From Scenedesmus sp. ARA3 (Eukaryota; Chlorophyta; Chlorophyceae; Sphaeropleales; Scenedesmaceae): a stretch of 36,390 bases of DNA. The position numbers were made by a program, and so were the translations under genes. Positions within the stretch are counted from its first letter, which is position 1. Each line of letters starts with the position of its first letter. Shown here in pieces: positions 34,664 to 36,390 of this stretch. The stretch is taken from contig RWJK01001361.1 in NCBI GenBank assembly GCA_004335835.1, positions 1 to 36,390 of the forward strand. Reading direction: 5' to 3'. A model generated the notes under the pieces. It had not been told where the DNA came from. It did no database searches and was given only the letters and a program-made list of their open reading frames with translations.

Positions 34664-34923
34664 CTAATAGTGCCCATGCTGCTGCTGCTGCTGCCCCTCT
34701 GCAACAGCGAGCATGTCCACGAGCTGCTGCAGCACCTGCGCCATACTAGGCCTGTCAGCAGCCCGCCTCGCCCAGCATGCCTCAGCAAGAGCCACATACC
34801 CAGGCGGCAGCGCAGCATGGCCCGGCCAGGGGCTAGGGCGCAGGTCCTGCGTGACCACCTTGTGGATGATCTCGCCGTGGTGCAGCCCGGCAAACGGCAG
34901 CTGGCGGGACACCAGCTCCCACA
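34664..34923 (-). CDS. Terminal exon of a TKL-like protein kinase (partial)
   Basis: A 260-nt last exon with acceptor CTGCAG at 34929-34924; two bases complete a split codon, then 85 codons follow to a TAG. It encodes the end of a kinase domain: WELVSRQLPFAGLHHGEII (subdomain IX-X, after the expected DVYSFGVLL), then PPGYVALAEACWARRAADRP with the conserved Arg of subdomain XI, then MAQVLQQLVDML and a short Gln tail. This is the style of TKL/Raf-like Ser/Thr kinases common in green algae. The ATP-binding and catalytic parts should lie upstream on the minus strand, but I found no exon for them between 34924 and 36390. The gene is therefore cut by the window edge (after a long intron), or only a remnant. 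Confidence 0.75.
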
Positions 34924-34928
34924 CTGCA

Positions 34929-34967
34929 GGGGGTGGGGGAGGGGGCAGCAGCAGCAGCAGTAGCAGT

Positions 34968-35004
<37 letters not shown>

Positions 35005-35017
35005 GCAGCAGAAGCAA
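34929..35017. repeat. CAG/CTG tract before the kinase terminal exon
   Basis: Interrupted CAG repeat on the plus strand. On the sense (minus) strand it is a CTG tract followed by a C-rich run and the CAG acceptor. Confidence 0.85.
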
Positions 35018-35234
35018 GTGATCAGGCCGTGCAGCATTTGTGGCATTTGGCATAGGTGAGAGGGACAGAGTTAAGGCTGTCGTCGAGCTGCAAGTCCTGC
35101 AAATTTCTGGCAGGTAACTTAGCGTGTACGCTCCTATGTGTACGACGTACAGCAGGCACAAGCTCAGCGAGCCGCTTACTCCGCTCACAGGAATGTTGAT
35201 CATTGCACCGAGAATACCCCATTAGTGCTTTCCC

Positions 35235-36190
35235 CACAGCTGACCAAGCCCTGCTGTCCTGCACCTCTTGCACCTCCAAAAGAAGCTCAAGACAGCAGGG
35301 CCTGGCCAGACATGCTCAGGCCGCACAACGGCAGATGAATACGAGAACAAGCCTTGGCACAGGCATGCAGACACAACTAACCGCAGCGGAGCGGGAGCTA
35401 CTCAAGCTCCGACAGGCCGCATGCCACCAGCATAAATCTCCCAGTACTACCTCACAGCTGGCCAAGCCCTGCTGTTGTGCACCTCTTGCAGGATGGAAGA
35501 GGTGCACGACAGCAGGGCCTGGCCAGACATGCTCAAGCTTACATTTTACATGAACCTGAACATGTGGTAAGGCACAGGCATGCAAGCACAATCAAACGCA
35601 GCCGAGTGGCAGCTACGCAAGGTCTCTGCCAGGCAGCACGCTCCAGCATAACAAAAGACCCAACCCACCTCACAGCTGCCCAAGCCCTGCTGTACTGCAC
35701 CTCTTGCAGGAGACTCTGGAAGGAGGTGCAGTACAGCAGGGCCTGGCCAGACACGCTCAGGCCACACAACTGCAGTTGAATTCAGAGGACAGGCAGCACG
35801 CCCAATTAAACACAGCGGAATGGGAGCTACTCAAGCTCTGCCAGGCAGCACAGCACCAGCATAAAGTTCAAAATTTCCCACCACTACCTCACAGCTGACC
35901 AGGCCTTGCTGTGCTGCACCTCTTGCAGGATACCCTGGATCCTGGAAGAGGTGCAGGACAGCAAGGCCTGTCCAGACATGGCAAACTGCAGCTACAAACT
36001 CAAACATGCACCATACCACACACATGCAGGCACACGCAAACGCAGGCATTGTGTGAGTCGCTAAGTTTTGATAGACAGCAATGCACTAGCATGCTACAGG
36101 CTCAGCCACTTCCCCACAGCTGACCAGTCCTTGCTGTCGTGCACCTTTTGCAAAGCATGCGGAAGATGCACAACAGCAGAGACTGGCCAG
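35235..36190. repeat. Tandem array of five hairpin-bearing units (about 218 bp)
   Basis: Five units, with inverted repeats at about 35245-35305, 35465-35522, 35681-35745, 35900-35970 and 36127-36188. In units 2-4 arms of 20-23 bp (gccctgctgtactgcacctc and its complement in unit 3) flank short loops of about 5-20 bp. Units 1 and 5 are more decayed. The sequence between hairpins is also partly conserved (acctcacagctg before, ggccagacatgctca after). The array lies upstream of the kinase exon; whether it is intronic is unknown. Confidence 0.85.
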
Positions 36191-36390
36191 TGATAGTCAG
36201 GCCTCAAACAGCAGATACAAGCCTGAACAGGCTTCATAGCATAAGCATGCAGGCACAAAGCGGAACAGGCATCACAACAGAAGCATGCAAGCAAAAACCA
36301 AACACAGTCGTAGTAGAAGCTATTAAAGTGATGCTGCTAGTGGTCATGGTGTCTACAGTACTTATGAGCGGTGGTTTGCGGCATGCTCTT

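Noticed and set aside
35235..36190. CRISPR-like array
   Set aside because: The repeated element is the whole ~218-bp unit with a hairpin, not short identical repeats with unique spacers, and the DNA is eukaryotic.

Overview
The window looks like nuclear DNA of a green alga, most likely a chlorophyte (an inference). Genes are split by many short GT-AG introns, and the acceptors usually read (T)GCAG. Coding sequence is rich in CAG/GCN codons (polyGln, polyAla, polySer), (CTG)n/(CAG)n tracts are very abundant, and TGTAA motifs lie downstream of several stops. The recognisable proteins are plant/algal in type: an AP2-like regulator, a plastid-type anthranilate synthase beta subunit with a transit peptide, a CNNM/DUF21-CBS membrane protein, an esterase-D-like hydrolase, and the C-terminal part of a TKL-like protein kinase. 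A 50-N gap inside a CTG tract marks the window as part of a draft assembly.

Layout: 1-3494, no recognisable gene; 3495-6013 (-), two-exon AP2-like gene; 7544-8218 (+), weakly supported low-complexity ORF; 8219-15338, about 7 kb with minisatellites and no recognisable gene; 15339-22636 (+), 12-exon CNNM/DUF21-CBS gene (808 aa); 24503-28198 (-), 6-exon alpha/beta hydrolase (354 aa); 28452-32089 (+), 7-exon anthranilate synthase beta subunit (263 aa), divergent from the hydrolase across 253 bp; 34664-34923 (-), terminal exon of a kinase; 35235-36190, tandem array of hairpin units. I rebuilt the exon chains by hand. Every junction keeps phase, and the three multi-exon totals (2427, 1065 and 792 nt including stop) divide by three.

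The most striking feature is that the introns and 3' flanks of every multi-exon gene are filled with partial, diverged copies of that gene's own exons. The copies sit beside CTG/CAG tracts and often keep a splice site and phase. Three genes also carry tandem copies of their own terminal coding segment downstream of the stop. Some copies include intron or 3' flanking DNA, so they arose at the DNA level. Some would act as premature-stop exons if spliced in. The genes have unrelated functions and do not form a pathway cluster; what they share is this mode of evolution.
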